From: Megalobrama amblycephala
Taxonomy: Eukaryota > Chordata > Actinopteri > Cypriniformes > Xenocyprididae
NCBI RefSeq assembly: GCF_018812025.1
Contig: NC_063052.1
Span: 26,670,676-26,734,675 of the forward strand
DNA length: 64,000 nucleotides
Direction of reading: 5' to 3'
Shown: positions 1 through 11,339 of the stretch, piece after piece
Layout: every line of letters begins with the position of its first letter
How positions within the stretch are numbered: the first letter of the stretch is position 1
Made by a program: the position numbers and the translations under genes
Notes under the pieces: generated by a model
Seen by the model: the letters and a program-made list of their open reading frames with translations, nothing else
The model's database searches: none
What the model was told of the DNA's origin: nothing

Positions 1-205
1 CCTTTGAAGCTGCACTGAAACTGTAATTTTGACCTTCAATCTGTTGGTAGCCATTGAAATCCACTGTAAGGAGAAAAATCCTGGAATGTTTTCCTCAAAA
101 ACCTTCATTTCTTTTCGACTGACGAAAGAAAGACATGAACATCTTGGATGACATGGGGGTGAGTAAATTTATCAGGAAAAGTGTATTTAAAAGTGGACTA
201 ATCCT
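1..205. mobile_element. Right arm of a palindromic TTAA-flanked MITE, cut by window edge
   Basis: The stretch ends in GGACTAATCCT followed by TTAA (206-209). It closely matches the right arm of the complete element at 17121-17777, including the GACATGGGGGTGAGTAAA block. The left arm lies outside the window. Confidence 0.7.
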
Positions 206-1348
206 TTAATGCTTAAATTAAGCAAGATTGCTTGTTATTTTATAGTGTTTCTCTCACCTCGTTCACAATCTCGCTTACAACTAGCACTGCCCAGATGTCT
301 GTCAGACTGAAAGTGTCTTTTTGTCTGTAATATTTTTTGAGTTTCGAAATTTTGTCCTCAAATCTGATGTGACCACCCTCAGGTCTCTGTGCAAAGTCAT
401 CCTTCATTGTTTCCAGCTTGTTGGACCAGTTTGGTTCTTTGTATAATGATGCCATGCACCTTATGAAGAAAAAAAGATTTACCATTTGTTTATATTCAGC
501 TGGATCTGATGAGCTAAATTTGAGTGCATGTATTTGCTTCTTTACCAGGTAGATCCAGAGAGCCCAACAAGATACAGCATGCAGTCCAACAGATCATCTT
601 GAAACAGTGCGACCAGTGATCCCAGCAAACCCATCATTGCTCTTTCAGCTCCTCCTGAAGCCAGCAGAGCAATGTTGGGCAGCTTGTCCTGTAAAGCATG
701 CAGTAAACACATTATATTAAGCAACTATATAAAAATGCCTGCTCTTCTCTAAGGACTCCAGTTCAGTCAAGTGAAAGCTTGCCTTTGTTAGGTGACCTGC
801 AAAAACCTTTCCAAGAAAGACATTTCCCTAAAACAGAATGGTTCTCTGTATTTGTCATGTATTTTCATGATCGTCAGGGTTTTCACATTATGTAATTAAT
901 TCAGGTTCATTTACAGGATGAAATTAACCAGTAAGGGCATCATTTAAACTCAAATGCAGCTATGAAATATTTTTTTAAATGAACAAGAGGATTTATTAAT
1001 AATAAAATTAGGTTTATTTGGATTAGAAACTGCAGAATGATTTAATTACCAGGCTACACTGTATGCCGTGTTTTTTAAGACACTCCAGAGCTGATTCTCT
1101 CCTGCTGGTCACATGATTCATCTCAGCCTCATTTAGTGAATGACCAATTCTCACTTTACTATCGCTGTATAAAAAGGACAGGGACAGAAAGGACTGTTCA
1201 CACAGGGTTTCAAAACAACTCCATGAAGTACTAGTATAAACTGAAACTTAAATTTGAATTATGATTGTCTTGTGACACTGCATGATGGAAAAGAAGCAAA
1301 AATAAAATGAATGCAGTATTACCTTTTGCTTTGATTTTCCTCAGACAT
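1..1348 (-). CDS. pla2g4c-like: Cytosolic phospholipase A2 gamma-like, copy A (5' part; runs off left edge)
   Basis: This is the 5' end of a group IV phospholipase A2, an enzyme family that releases fatty acids such as arachidonate from membrane phospholipids. Four coding exons are seen: 1323-1348 (starts exactly at ATG, MSEENQSKS), 1050-1164, 546-688 and 258-459. All are bounded by AG/GT and join in frame to give 162 residues. Exon 3 carries the nucleophile motif GLSGS (Ser about residue 91) and the oxyanion loop, which reads SGGAER where copy B and the family have SGGGxR. Exon 4 has the family-typical CMASLYKEPNW and FSLTDIWAVL. Exon lengths (26, 115, 143, 202) equal those of copy B, so this is a tandem duplicate. 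The remaining exons, including the one with the catalytic Asp, should lie left of base 1. Paralogue assignment (gamma) rests on the lack of a C2 domain and on family resemblance. Confidence 0.85.
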
Positions 1349-1563
1349 CTGTAAAATGGACATTTTAAGATGTAGTGAATATTCAGAAGCAACTGATTTA
1401 GTTTTGATTTGTTCTGAACTGTACCGTCACTGTTTGCAAGCATTACTAAATTACTTTTTTTTTTTTTCAGTCTCAAGGCATACATTTATCCAAATGCAAC
1501 ATTTTAGTGAAAAGATATTTAGAAACCAAGCAAAAAGTGATTTTTCGTTTTTAAAGCCCTTAC

Positions 1564-1585
1564 CTTTTCTGACAGAGGTTGAAGT
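1564..1585 (-). other. Possible 22-nt 5' UTR micro-exon of phospholipase copy A
   Basis: The reverse strand shows a TTGCAG acceptor, 22 bases beginning ACTTCA, and a GTAAGG donor. The same arrangement and length occurs upstream of copy B at 12935-12956. Because the coding exon starts exactly at ATG after an acceptor, an upstream non-coding exon is required, and this is the best candidate. The acceptor may be coincidental if transcription starts just upstream. Confidence 0.45.
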
Positions 1586-1704
1586 CTGCAAGCCAAAATG
1601 AAACTATCTGATAGCAATGTGGGAACAAGGAAATATAAGATGTGGTTTAGCCGCTTAGCATTCCACTGTATCACCTGTGAGGGGTTAAACCAAGCAGAGC
1701 AGGA

Positions 1705-2200
1705 ATAACTGAAAAATATAGCTGCAAGCAGCGATGGCGGGCCCAAGCCCAGTTGCTCGCCAACACGGTGGCTTCGGGGCAACTGTGCACGGCGGGCAAT
1801 GGGCATTTAAAATGGGTAAACATAAAAGGATTATGTCAAAATCATTTGAATACACCACATTTACTGCAGCAGTTGGTGCCCATATGTTCACAAACCACAA
1901 CAGCCACATCCATGAGATCATTTACATTTAGATGAATTTCATGCCATAGAATGTCATAGGTCAAGTGCAGAATATCATTCTATTCTGCCATGTCTGTGTT
2001 TTTCTTAGACAACCTCTATAAAACTTCCAGAGCAAATTACATACTGTTATTTGGCAAACTCAACAGTACTCTGAGAAATGTAATTCAGTCTTAATGTGAA
2101 TGTCTGTGATTGCTGATGTTGTAGTATCATAACACTTCTTTTCATGTATTTTTTTGACCTCCCTGAGCTATTGTTTGTGCACCAATCTTATGCACCAAAA
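1705..2200. repeat. Dispersed repeat fragment upstream of phospholipase copy A
   Basis: The block starting ATAGCTGCAAGCAGCGATGG resembles a widespread fish interspersed repeat. Its short open frames have no recognisable domain. Boundaries and family are uncertain. Confidence 0.35.
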
Positions 2201-2439
2201 GCATGCTTTCATTTAATTTTAATATGTGTGGTATATGATGAAAAAATAAAATTATATTAATAAATAAAGCCAAATCACAGAACCTGCAAAAACAATTTTA
2301 ATATCAGTCTCAGGTAATAGTAAGGTATATGTCTAGATTTTTCTGCTCACTTAAACAAGTTTATATTTTAAACAGACACTTTTATAAAATCATGTGAAAT
2401 TTACTTAAATAGTTGTTTTTAATAAATTTGAATTACAAA

Positions 2440-2760
2440 TAACTAATTACTAAAAAACGAATAGTTTTAATACTTTTATTTATTAAGGATGCATTAAATT
2501 GATCAATGTTACAGTAAAGACATTTACATTGTAACAAAAGTTGTTTTTATTTCAAATAAATGCTGATTTTTATTAAACATTCTATTAATCAACAACAACA
2601 ACAAAAAAAGTAGCACGGATTCCACAAAAATATTAAGCAGCACAACTGTTTTTAACACTAATAATAATAAGAAATGTTTCTTGATCAGCAAATCAGCATA
2701 TGAGAATGATTTCTGAAGGATTATGTGACACCGAAGAGGAGCACAGTCCAGTCTGTTTAT
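2440..2760. repeat. Dispersed AT-rich repeat (GCATTAAATTGATCAA family), partial copy
   Basis: This copy shares blocks such as AAGGATGCATTAAA and ATTTCTGAAGGATTATGTGACAC with copies near 10370-11270, 13085-13300, 19120-19395, 28725-28920, 36855-36995, 51285-51740 and 54815-55065. It is a repeat family common in cyprinid non-coding DNA; I cannot name it with certainty. From 2761 to 3501 I see only AT-rich 3' flank or UTR. Confidence 0.6.
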
Positions 2761-3501
2761 TTCTATGTCTAAATTCCCATTTTATATGCTGTGATATAAA
2801 GAAAGTATCATTAAGTACAAAATTAAACAACTAGGATTTCAGCAAGTTATTAAAATATCATCATTAAAATCTAGGGCTGTCATTATAATAAAACAGTCAC
2901 AGTTAATCTCACAGTTTAAAATTTGGTCCTCCAATCTGTACTCATTACTTATTCCCACCCAAAATCCCATTCCCTATGTGCAAAGTGTAACATTATAAAT
3001 GATTTAATGGCGTAAATGAGAAACAACTCAAAATAATAAAAAAACAACAGCAAAAAAAAAAATTAAAAAATAGATAAAACTTTCTTGTTTCTGTCTGTGA
3101 TAAAATGAAAGATGCAGGTGATGAAATGAAGGATATGTGGGGGAAATAGCTGTAAATATAGAAAGAGTTACAACTTGGTAAAAGAATAGTTTTGGTGTGT
3201 CTGTGTGAGCTTTCAGTTCATTAAACTTCTAAAGGAACTTTAATATTGAATTTAACATATATTAAGAACTTGCATCAGCAGGTCTATATTCATATCCATT
3301 ATTCCAATTATAAACAAATACAATTCCATATCCCTTTGTATGCTCCACAAAATGTTGATATATTTTGTGTCTCCATCACTCTCTCAGACAGTACAAACAA
3401 ACAATCCCTCTCATTCTAACCACCTCTTCTTTGAACTAACGCCAGTGAATTTCTATTGTGATGTGACAAGCCACACCTGAGAATCAATAAATGGAAAGAA
3501 A

Positions 3502-6500
3502 TTATGATGTCTTCCGTTTGATGACTTTCTGGATCTCTGTCAGAAGCTTCTCTTTGTTATCTTTGATGTTCATTCCAGCTTTCTCCAGTAGGTCATAGAT
3601 CATTTTACTGTCGTAGGGGAGTTGGAAGGTTTTATATGTTTTCCTCCACTTTCCAATTTCTTCTATTAAAACAGATATTTTAGGACATTTGTGAGCTTTC
3701 ATGTTTGGCTTTTCTGCAAATTGCAGTTTTTAACATAAAGATAAAATCCTTAATCGTAAATAAATATACATTTAAACATTATTAAATATATAAATAATAA
3801 CAATTATAATTATTATGACAATTTGAACATTTCAAAAATCGCAAAGCAGTAGGTGGACGTTACCTTTATCGCCACAATTCATCTTGTTGAAAAGAGGTAT
3901 ATGAATTACAGTCGGTGCATTGGGGCCTTCAAACACATAAAAGTCCTTTGGATCATCTCTCTCATCGTCTAAGTCATTTGGGACTTCAGGGAAATCAATG
4001 TGTAGATCTTTGCACATATCTACGGTTTTTATCAATGACTGTGAATTAAAAACAGTGTTTTTAATAGAGAATGTGCATGTGGTGGGAGGAGGATACCATT
4101 AGTTATTAGTATGCAGGTTAATAAGAAAAATGAACAGTATGAAATTACTCTACCTTGAATGGGTCTGTCTCACTGAAATCAAGGGACAGAATGATGTCAA
4201 TGTGTCTCTCTTTCCTCAGCACTGGCAAAAAAGGTGAGTTGATGTCAATCCCAGCATCAACATAATGCCTCTTTTCCTCTTTAAGAATAGATGGAGACAC
4301 CTCCTCCGCTGTGGATGATGGTAAAATATTTAAAATTCTCTTTCATTTAGTTAAATTACAATACGAGACATTTGTACGTAGTAAGACAACAGCTAGACAT
4401 CTCCAAGAGATGAAGCTTCACCTCTGACCGTAAATGTACTAGTACAGTAAGTCTACAGCCATTTAGACGTGCTGTCAGTGCTACAAATGTCAGGGTTTAA
4501 TAAATTCAATGTGCACTTCACTCTACTAGTTTGATATATAATGTAATTTGTTATTATATAATGTTATATATATATATTTAATAGATTTTACTTTTGTATG
4601 TATTATTTTAATTGATTAAATAATTATTTAGCTCACCTGCCATGTTGTACAGAAAGTTGTATGTTGTGCCCCACATCCAGTGAGTAACTAACTCAATGCA
4701 TTTAACAATCACAGTCCATATCTCGCTGCCTAAATTAAGAGAAGGATTTTCATAAGCTAAAAAATAGGTAATTTTTTATCAGCATATACAATAAGTAATT
4801 AAGCTGGCTTTACTTAGTCCAATGATCACAATATCAATTACAGAAACAAATTACAGAATAGTAAAGTGGGTTTTGAGTCACATACTATGCACAGACAAAT
4901 ACAGGAAAACTCACATGTCAGATTCCAGTATGAATGAAGGCTGTATATATAAAGTGTGTATTCCTTAATGTCTTTCTTATTCATTTCTTTTGACATGATG
5001 ATTAATTTCTCATTTTTTTCTTTGTCCAGCTTTCCTGAAAGACAGAATAATTGTATCATGCACTGAATTTCTAGCACACATCATCTACAGTCTTTATTTC
5101 TGGAATTCTACACTATATCCTTTAAAGCAGCCTGTTATTCACTAATGCACTGCCATTTAAACTACACAGCAAAATCTCCAGAGTTAAATCAACTCTGCTC
5201 AGAGTACATATGGTCCCTCTCTAAATAGTGTTAAAATAACACTGAAGCACAGTTACATTTTATGAGATAATTAACCAATTAATTAATGATTGCGCATTAG
5301 TGATGAACACCTGCTGTTAACAAGCAGAATCACTGAAGACATAAGAAAAAACACAAGAACTACAAGTGACTTAAGTCACAGCCTTATTAATTGCTTAAGT
5401 ATCTCATTAACTTTAATTATGCTTCAGTGTTACTTTAACACTGTTTAGAGAGGGACCATATGTACTCTAAGCAGAGATGATTTAACTCTGGGGATTTTGC
5501 TGTGTACTGTAGAAGATCTGAGTCTGATATTGCCAGTAATTTAAAGGGTTATGCTGCATTCCAGGCAGGTTTTTGAGCCCGTAAGTCACGGCTTCAAACC
5601 ACGACTCACAACTTTGTAGCGTTCCAGGCAAGTCACGCGGAGCTGGGAGTACATCGATCTAGTATGGGTATGACTTCACGGGTGGGAAGTCACGGGTTTG
5701 ACTGCCGTTCCAGTGCACTTTCACGGATAGAAGGTTGGAAAAACTGGGGTTACGGGTTGCCTGGAACACGGCATTAGTTCACCCAGAAAATGGAGTTCAC
5801 CATGGTGCTTTCATGAACGCACGTCAGAGACTGATACGGAAGAGAAGAAATTGTTGAATAAAGTCGTTATTTAGTTTTTTTGGCACACAAAGTATTCTCG
5901 TCGCTTCAAAAAAAATTAAGGTTGAACCACTGTAGTCACATGGACTGTTTTAAATATGTCTTTTTTTTTTTTACCTTTCTGGACAGTGAATGTGTAAATT
6001 AACTTGCTGTCAATGGAGGCTTCACTGAGCCATCGGATTTTATCAAAAATATCTTAATTTGTGTTCTGAAGACAGACAGGTGAGGGTGAGTAATTAATGA
6101 CATAATTTTCATTTTTGGGTGAACTAACCCTTTAAATTGGATTTCATCACAGCAATATAACAAGTTTTCTCATTTTCAACATAACTAAATGTTTTCGATT
6201 ATATTCTTAGCTTAGATATATCAGTAATGTGATGGATACCGCTCAGTAAGTTATTCAGGATTTGAATGTGAGATGAAGGATCTTCCTTTCTTAAGACCAG
6301 AAGATTCAGTTCCACAAGTGTCAAAAGCACTTCGCCAGCCTCGTCCACATGTGGATCACTGACAGAGTGAATGTTTGTTTGTTTTATTTCTGAAGATGAG
6401 TGGTCACCGATCACGTCCAACTCGTGCAACATTAGCACTAAAATAAAATGGTTGAAAGGTTGTATCTTTACATTTTGCAACATTACAAGAATAAATAACA

Positions 6501-9500
6501 TTTTAAAATATTACAATGCATTAACAGTTATTTAAAATTGGAATAATATTTCACAATATAACCGTTTTTTTGCAATGGCCTGGTATCAGAGACAGGATTA
6601 GAGATTAAGCCAGGAGTAAGCTTTAGTTAAACTAGGACATTTAAGTAGATTTTATAAATGTGTGGTGTGCATCTCGAGTCAAAACAATGCCACTGACATG
6701 TTTTAAGACATGTCAGTGCATGTTGCTTTCAGTTAAAACAGCTCAAACATGCATTTTAGTTTGGGACTAGGCTTTAGCCTTGTCTTTATGAACATGGACT
6801 TGAATATGAACATGGACTTACTTTTGATTAAAGGTAACAGTTCCTCCAGTACTTTTTCTAGGTCAGCAAGAAAACTACCACACAGACCTGTGGAAAAAAA
6901 TCAGCAAACCACAAAATGGACAAATGAATGGGAGGTGAAATAAAAGATAAATAAGTAGGCCTATGTGTTGTTTCAGCTCACCTTGCAGGAACAGCATGTC
7001 AATCTCAGGCTGGTCTTTTATTTTAACCCCTTGGTCAAAATGACTTCCGAAACAGGAAGTATCTACAAAGGCCCCAGGGATGGAGTAGCCAGTCTCATGT
7101 GGCGTGATCTCAACAAATTTCTCTATGGCAGAACACTGTAAGTCTCAGGCACAGTGAAAACACATTCAACTCACAAACACACTGACATTACCTGCTTCTA
7201 GTTGATCAAATCTGCTCTGCATATCAATCACGGTGTAGATGGGATAAGGATCTTTGCTGTGTCGGCTCCTCTGACTGGTTAAAGTACTCTCATCTATCTG
7301 TAGAAAATCATAAATATTGTGTGTCTGTTGGTGTGTGTGTGTTCTGAGTGTTTTTTTTTAAGAAATTAATACTTTTACTAAGCAAGGATGCATTTAATTG
7401 ACAAAAGTACTTGACTGTAAAGCACTGCACTGCAGCAGCTCTGCGTGAACCAATCTGTGTGCAGCCCTCCGAAACGGGCGCTGCAGCCCGCCAGAGCGGG
7501 TGGAGCTTCTGTCTATATAACCGGCTCATATCGCCATTGGATTCAGTCTAAATCTCCTTCAGTGACGTGCAATCTTCTCTTCGCTGGACTACTACAAGAA
7601 GCCTCTCACTGTCAAAGAAGCCTCGCAGCAGAACAAGCTGACTCCATGCCCTTTAAGCAAGCTAACATCTGCCAGCAAGCCGACTGATCAGCGCTCTGCA
7701 GTCAAGCAGATTACAGCTGCAAGCAAGCTGATGCAGCGCTGCTGACTGCTGATTCAGTGTTTCCCCTGAGGCTATTTAGCATGCAAATAAAAAAAAATTA
7801 CAGCATGTCAGTGGCAGCTTCTGACACTAAGAATTGGTAGGGCTTACTGGATGACCACCCGCCGCCGACTCCTCGATAGTGAGCAGCACCGTACTAACCA
7901 CAAAGACTATACTGCTCAGGCTATCGACAGAGCCATGGCCAGCTTAGTGGTACTGGAGTGCCATTTATGGCTCAACTTGATGGAGATCACGGAGGCAGAC
8001 AAGGCTGCCTTCCTCGATTCCCCAGTCTGCACCACTGGCCTTTTCGGCCCCGCGTTAGATGGTAGTTTTGCTGAACGCTTCACTGCAGCACAGAAGTCTT
8101 CACAGGCAATGAGTTACTTCCTGCCAAAGTGCTCCAACTCTGCAGCTGCTTCAAGTCACCAGAAAAGCACGCCAACTCAGCAGCCTGCAAAACCGGCACC
8201 TGCGACCACTCAGCCCAAACCAGCGCCTGAGCCTTGACAGTGATCCCAATCCACCAAGCACCAGGGTCTCCATCCTAAGATAACGCTGGATCCAGAGCTT
8301 CAGAAGCCGTCCAGATCCTCCAAGAATGAAGAAGGGAAGATTAAGTCTTGCTGTGGCCGGACCACCCTCTAAAAAGTCTTGAGTTTGCCTTCTAACACCC
8401 TGTTCAGTTCCAGGCGTTGGAGACAATGTGTTCATTTCAAACACTGGCCCGTTCAAGTTCACATGCCCATGCCAACCCACAGCAAGTCAGGCTTCTATAG
8501 CCGCTACTTCCTCGTCCCCTCAGGCAGTGGTGGACGAAGTACACAAATCAAGTACTTGAGTAAAAGTACTGATAAGTATAATAAAATATTACTCCAGTAA
8601 AATTATGAAGTACTCCTTTTCAATTTTACTTGAGTGAAAGTACAAAAGTACTTGATTTTTAATGTACTTAAAGGTGGTACAGAGGATGTTTTCGTCGACT
8701 GAGTTTTTGAAATGAGCGCATGCGGAAGAACAACCCCCCTCCTTCACAGCTCATTTCAAGTGAACGCCTCCCAAAACTCGTGCACAAGTGTTTGTTTACC
8801 ACCGGCATTCGCTGTGTTATTAAGCCGGGCACACATTTTACGACTAGCTAAAACATTCTGACTGTACTCAACATACAGCGATTGTTTCCTGCTCCTGAAG
8901 CAGATTTATATACTTTCACATGGAATTTGAACACCGACTGTAATCGCAGACTGAACGCAACTGGCTCTGACTGGACGCGTTTGAGCGCGATCAGTCATAA
9001 GTATCAATTTACATTCATAATCGGCCTTACAATCGTTAAGCCGTGCACACACTTAGTGGATTCATTATGTCGGACTCACCGCAGGTAACTCATAATCTGC
9101 AGCTGTTACTCCTGTCTCCTGACAAAAACATTGCATGCGGAGTGTGGAAAGTTACTGGAGCGCGCAGCCGCGCGTCTCTCACAAGGAACGTCATGGCAGT
9201 GATTGACAAGCCAGAGGGCCAATCCGCGCACACCTCTAACAATGGCAGTGATTGACAAGCCAGAGGGCCAATTTTTTTACGCGATGATCGCGTAAACGAT
9301 TGGCTGATGTTTTTAAGGCCCTACCTCATGCACAGATGATGTATATTAATATTATTCCTTTCAGTGCACCTAATAAATAGTCTTTTATCATTTAGTGAAG
9401 ACAGTTTCAAGTAATATTGCAAAAATGTATAAAACAAAACATCCTCTGTACCACCTTTAAGTAATGTACCATTGCATTGCTTTACACTTCGATGGGTCTA

Positions 9501-11263
9501 CAGTGCCCCATCGGTGTAAGAGCACACTCCACCAGAGGCATGGCCTCTTCCTCGGTGTGGTCCAGTGGTGTATCCATTGGCGACATTTGTGCGGCGGCCG
9601 GCTGGTCCTCGCCATCCACCTTCTCCAGGTTTTACAACTTGGATGTTCCTGCACTACATGCACGAGTCCTCTCTGTTTAGTTTGGTATTGACCTCTGAAT
9701 GAGCTCAACCCACTAGTACCTTCCCTTTCAGACCCATGGTCTGAACCCCTTTTCAGTGTTGGGCGAGATCCCCTACTGCCATGAGGCCTTTCTCTCCAAA
9801 TGTCTTAGGCTGGGGCCTTTAAACATTTGTCGTTCTGCTATCATAGCATGGCGCGATTGGACTGTGTTCCCACAGCATCTAGCGACGCAATACAAGTGAA
9901 CTGTTTGAACGGGAGCTTCATTGAGGGAAATCATTGAGCTAATCTGAATCCTATGGCAATACAAGCCAGTAAAATAGACGGATGCTCACCCATTCTGGCG
10001 GGCTGCTGAGACTCGCTCTCTTCGAGGCCTTGCAGGTGTTTTTTTATGAAGAAGTTCTTTTTTGCAAGTGTTTAATGCAGTAATGCATTCAACAACATAA
10101 TCTATACAACATACACCTTAATTTATTTAAAAACACATTTATTGTTATATTCTGACCATTTCACTGACACCTACAATATGTATGCCATTCAAAAGATCTC
10201 TTAACATTGCGGGTTATGTTAATCGCTGTATAACTTTCTTTTTTTTTTAATTGAAAGCTGAAAGTAATGTTTTATTACTTTTGCACTTTTTGTCTGTTCC
10301 TGCTAGTGCATACATGGGTAAGTGATTACGTTGTGGAGAAGATAGACATTATTCAGCTTTTCCATCACAGGCATAAATGACATTTTAAAATATATTATAA
10401 TAGAAAGCAGTTATTTTAAAGTATAATAATATTTCACAATATTACTGTTTATTACTGCATTTTTTATCAAATAAATACGATCTTGGTCGGCATAAAAGAT
10501 TTCTTTCAAAACCAATCAAAAAAATCATAGCAACCCCAAACTTTTATAAGGTAGTGTAATAAAATTTTTGATCAACACAAATCATTCTAATATGCTGATT
10601 TGCTGCTCAATAAACATTTATGATTATTTTCAATGTTGAAAACAGTTGTGTACTTTTTTTTTTCAGGATTCCTTGATGAATAGAAAGTTCAAAAGAACAG
10701 CATTTATCTGAAATACAAAGCTTTTGTAACATTATACACTACCATTCAAAAGTTTGGGGTCAGTAAGAATTTTTATTTTTATTTTTTTGAAAAGAAATTA
10801 AAGAAATTAATACTTTTATTCAGCAAGGATGCATTAAATCAATCAAAAGTGGCAGTAAAGACATTTATAATTTTACAAAAGATTAGATTTCAGATAAACA
10901 CTGTTCTTTTGAACTTTCTATTCATCAAATAATCCTGAAAAAAAATACTGTACACAAATATTTTGTACAATTGTCCACATTAAATGTTTCTTGAGCAGCA
11001 GATCAGCATATTAGAATGATTTCTGAAGGATCATGTGACACTGAAGACTGGAGTAATGATGCTGAAAATTCAGCTTTGCCATCACAGGAATAAATTACTT
11101 TGTGAAATATATTCAAATAGAAAACAGTTATTTTAAATTGTAATAATATTTCACAATATTACTGTTTTTACTGTATTTTTAATTAAATAAATGTAGCCTT
11201 GGTGAGCAGACGAAACTTCTTTTAAAAACATTAAAAATCTTAGTGGTTCCAAACTTTTGGACT

Positions 11264-11339
<76 letters not shown>

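Larger units (their letters stand above)
7430..10050 (+). mobile_element. Decayed DIRS-type retrotransposon in phospholipase copy B intron 4
   Basis: A GC-richer block (from about 7430, with a TATATAA motif at 7515) contains a gag-like frame at 7851-8237 and the end of a tyrosine recombinase at 9477-9680. This pairing marks DIRS retrotransposons, which integrate by tyrosine recombinase instead of an integrase. The reverse transcriptase/RNase H region is missing and its place is taken by other repeats (8527-9460). The 3' part (to about 10050, ACAAGTGAACTGTTTG) looks like the terminal region. It is on the opposite strand to the host gene. Outer limits are approximate. Confidence 0.65.

Noticed and set aside
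7123..7135. Alternative acceptor (TTACAG) for phospholipase copy B exon 6, extending it to 7135
   Set aside because: It would break the reading frame after exon 5 (GCAG|GTAATG). The CCATAG acceptor at 7122 keeps the conserved AEKFVEITPHE.
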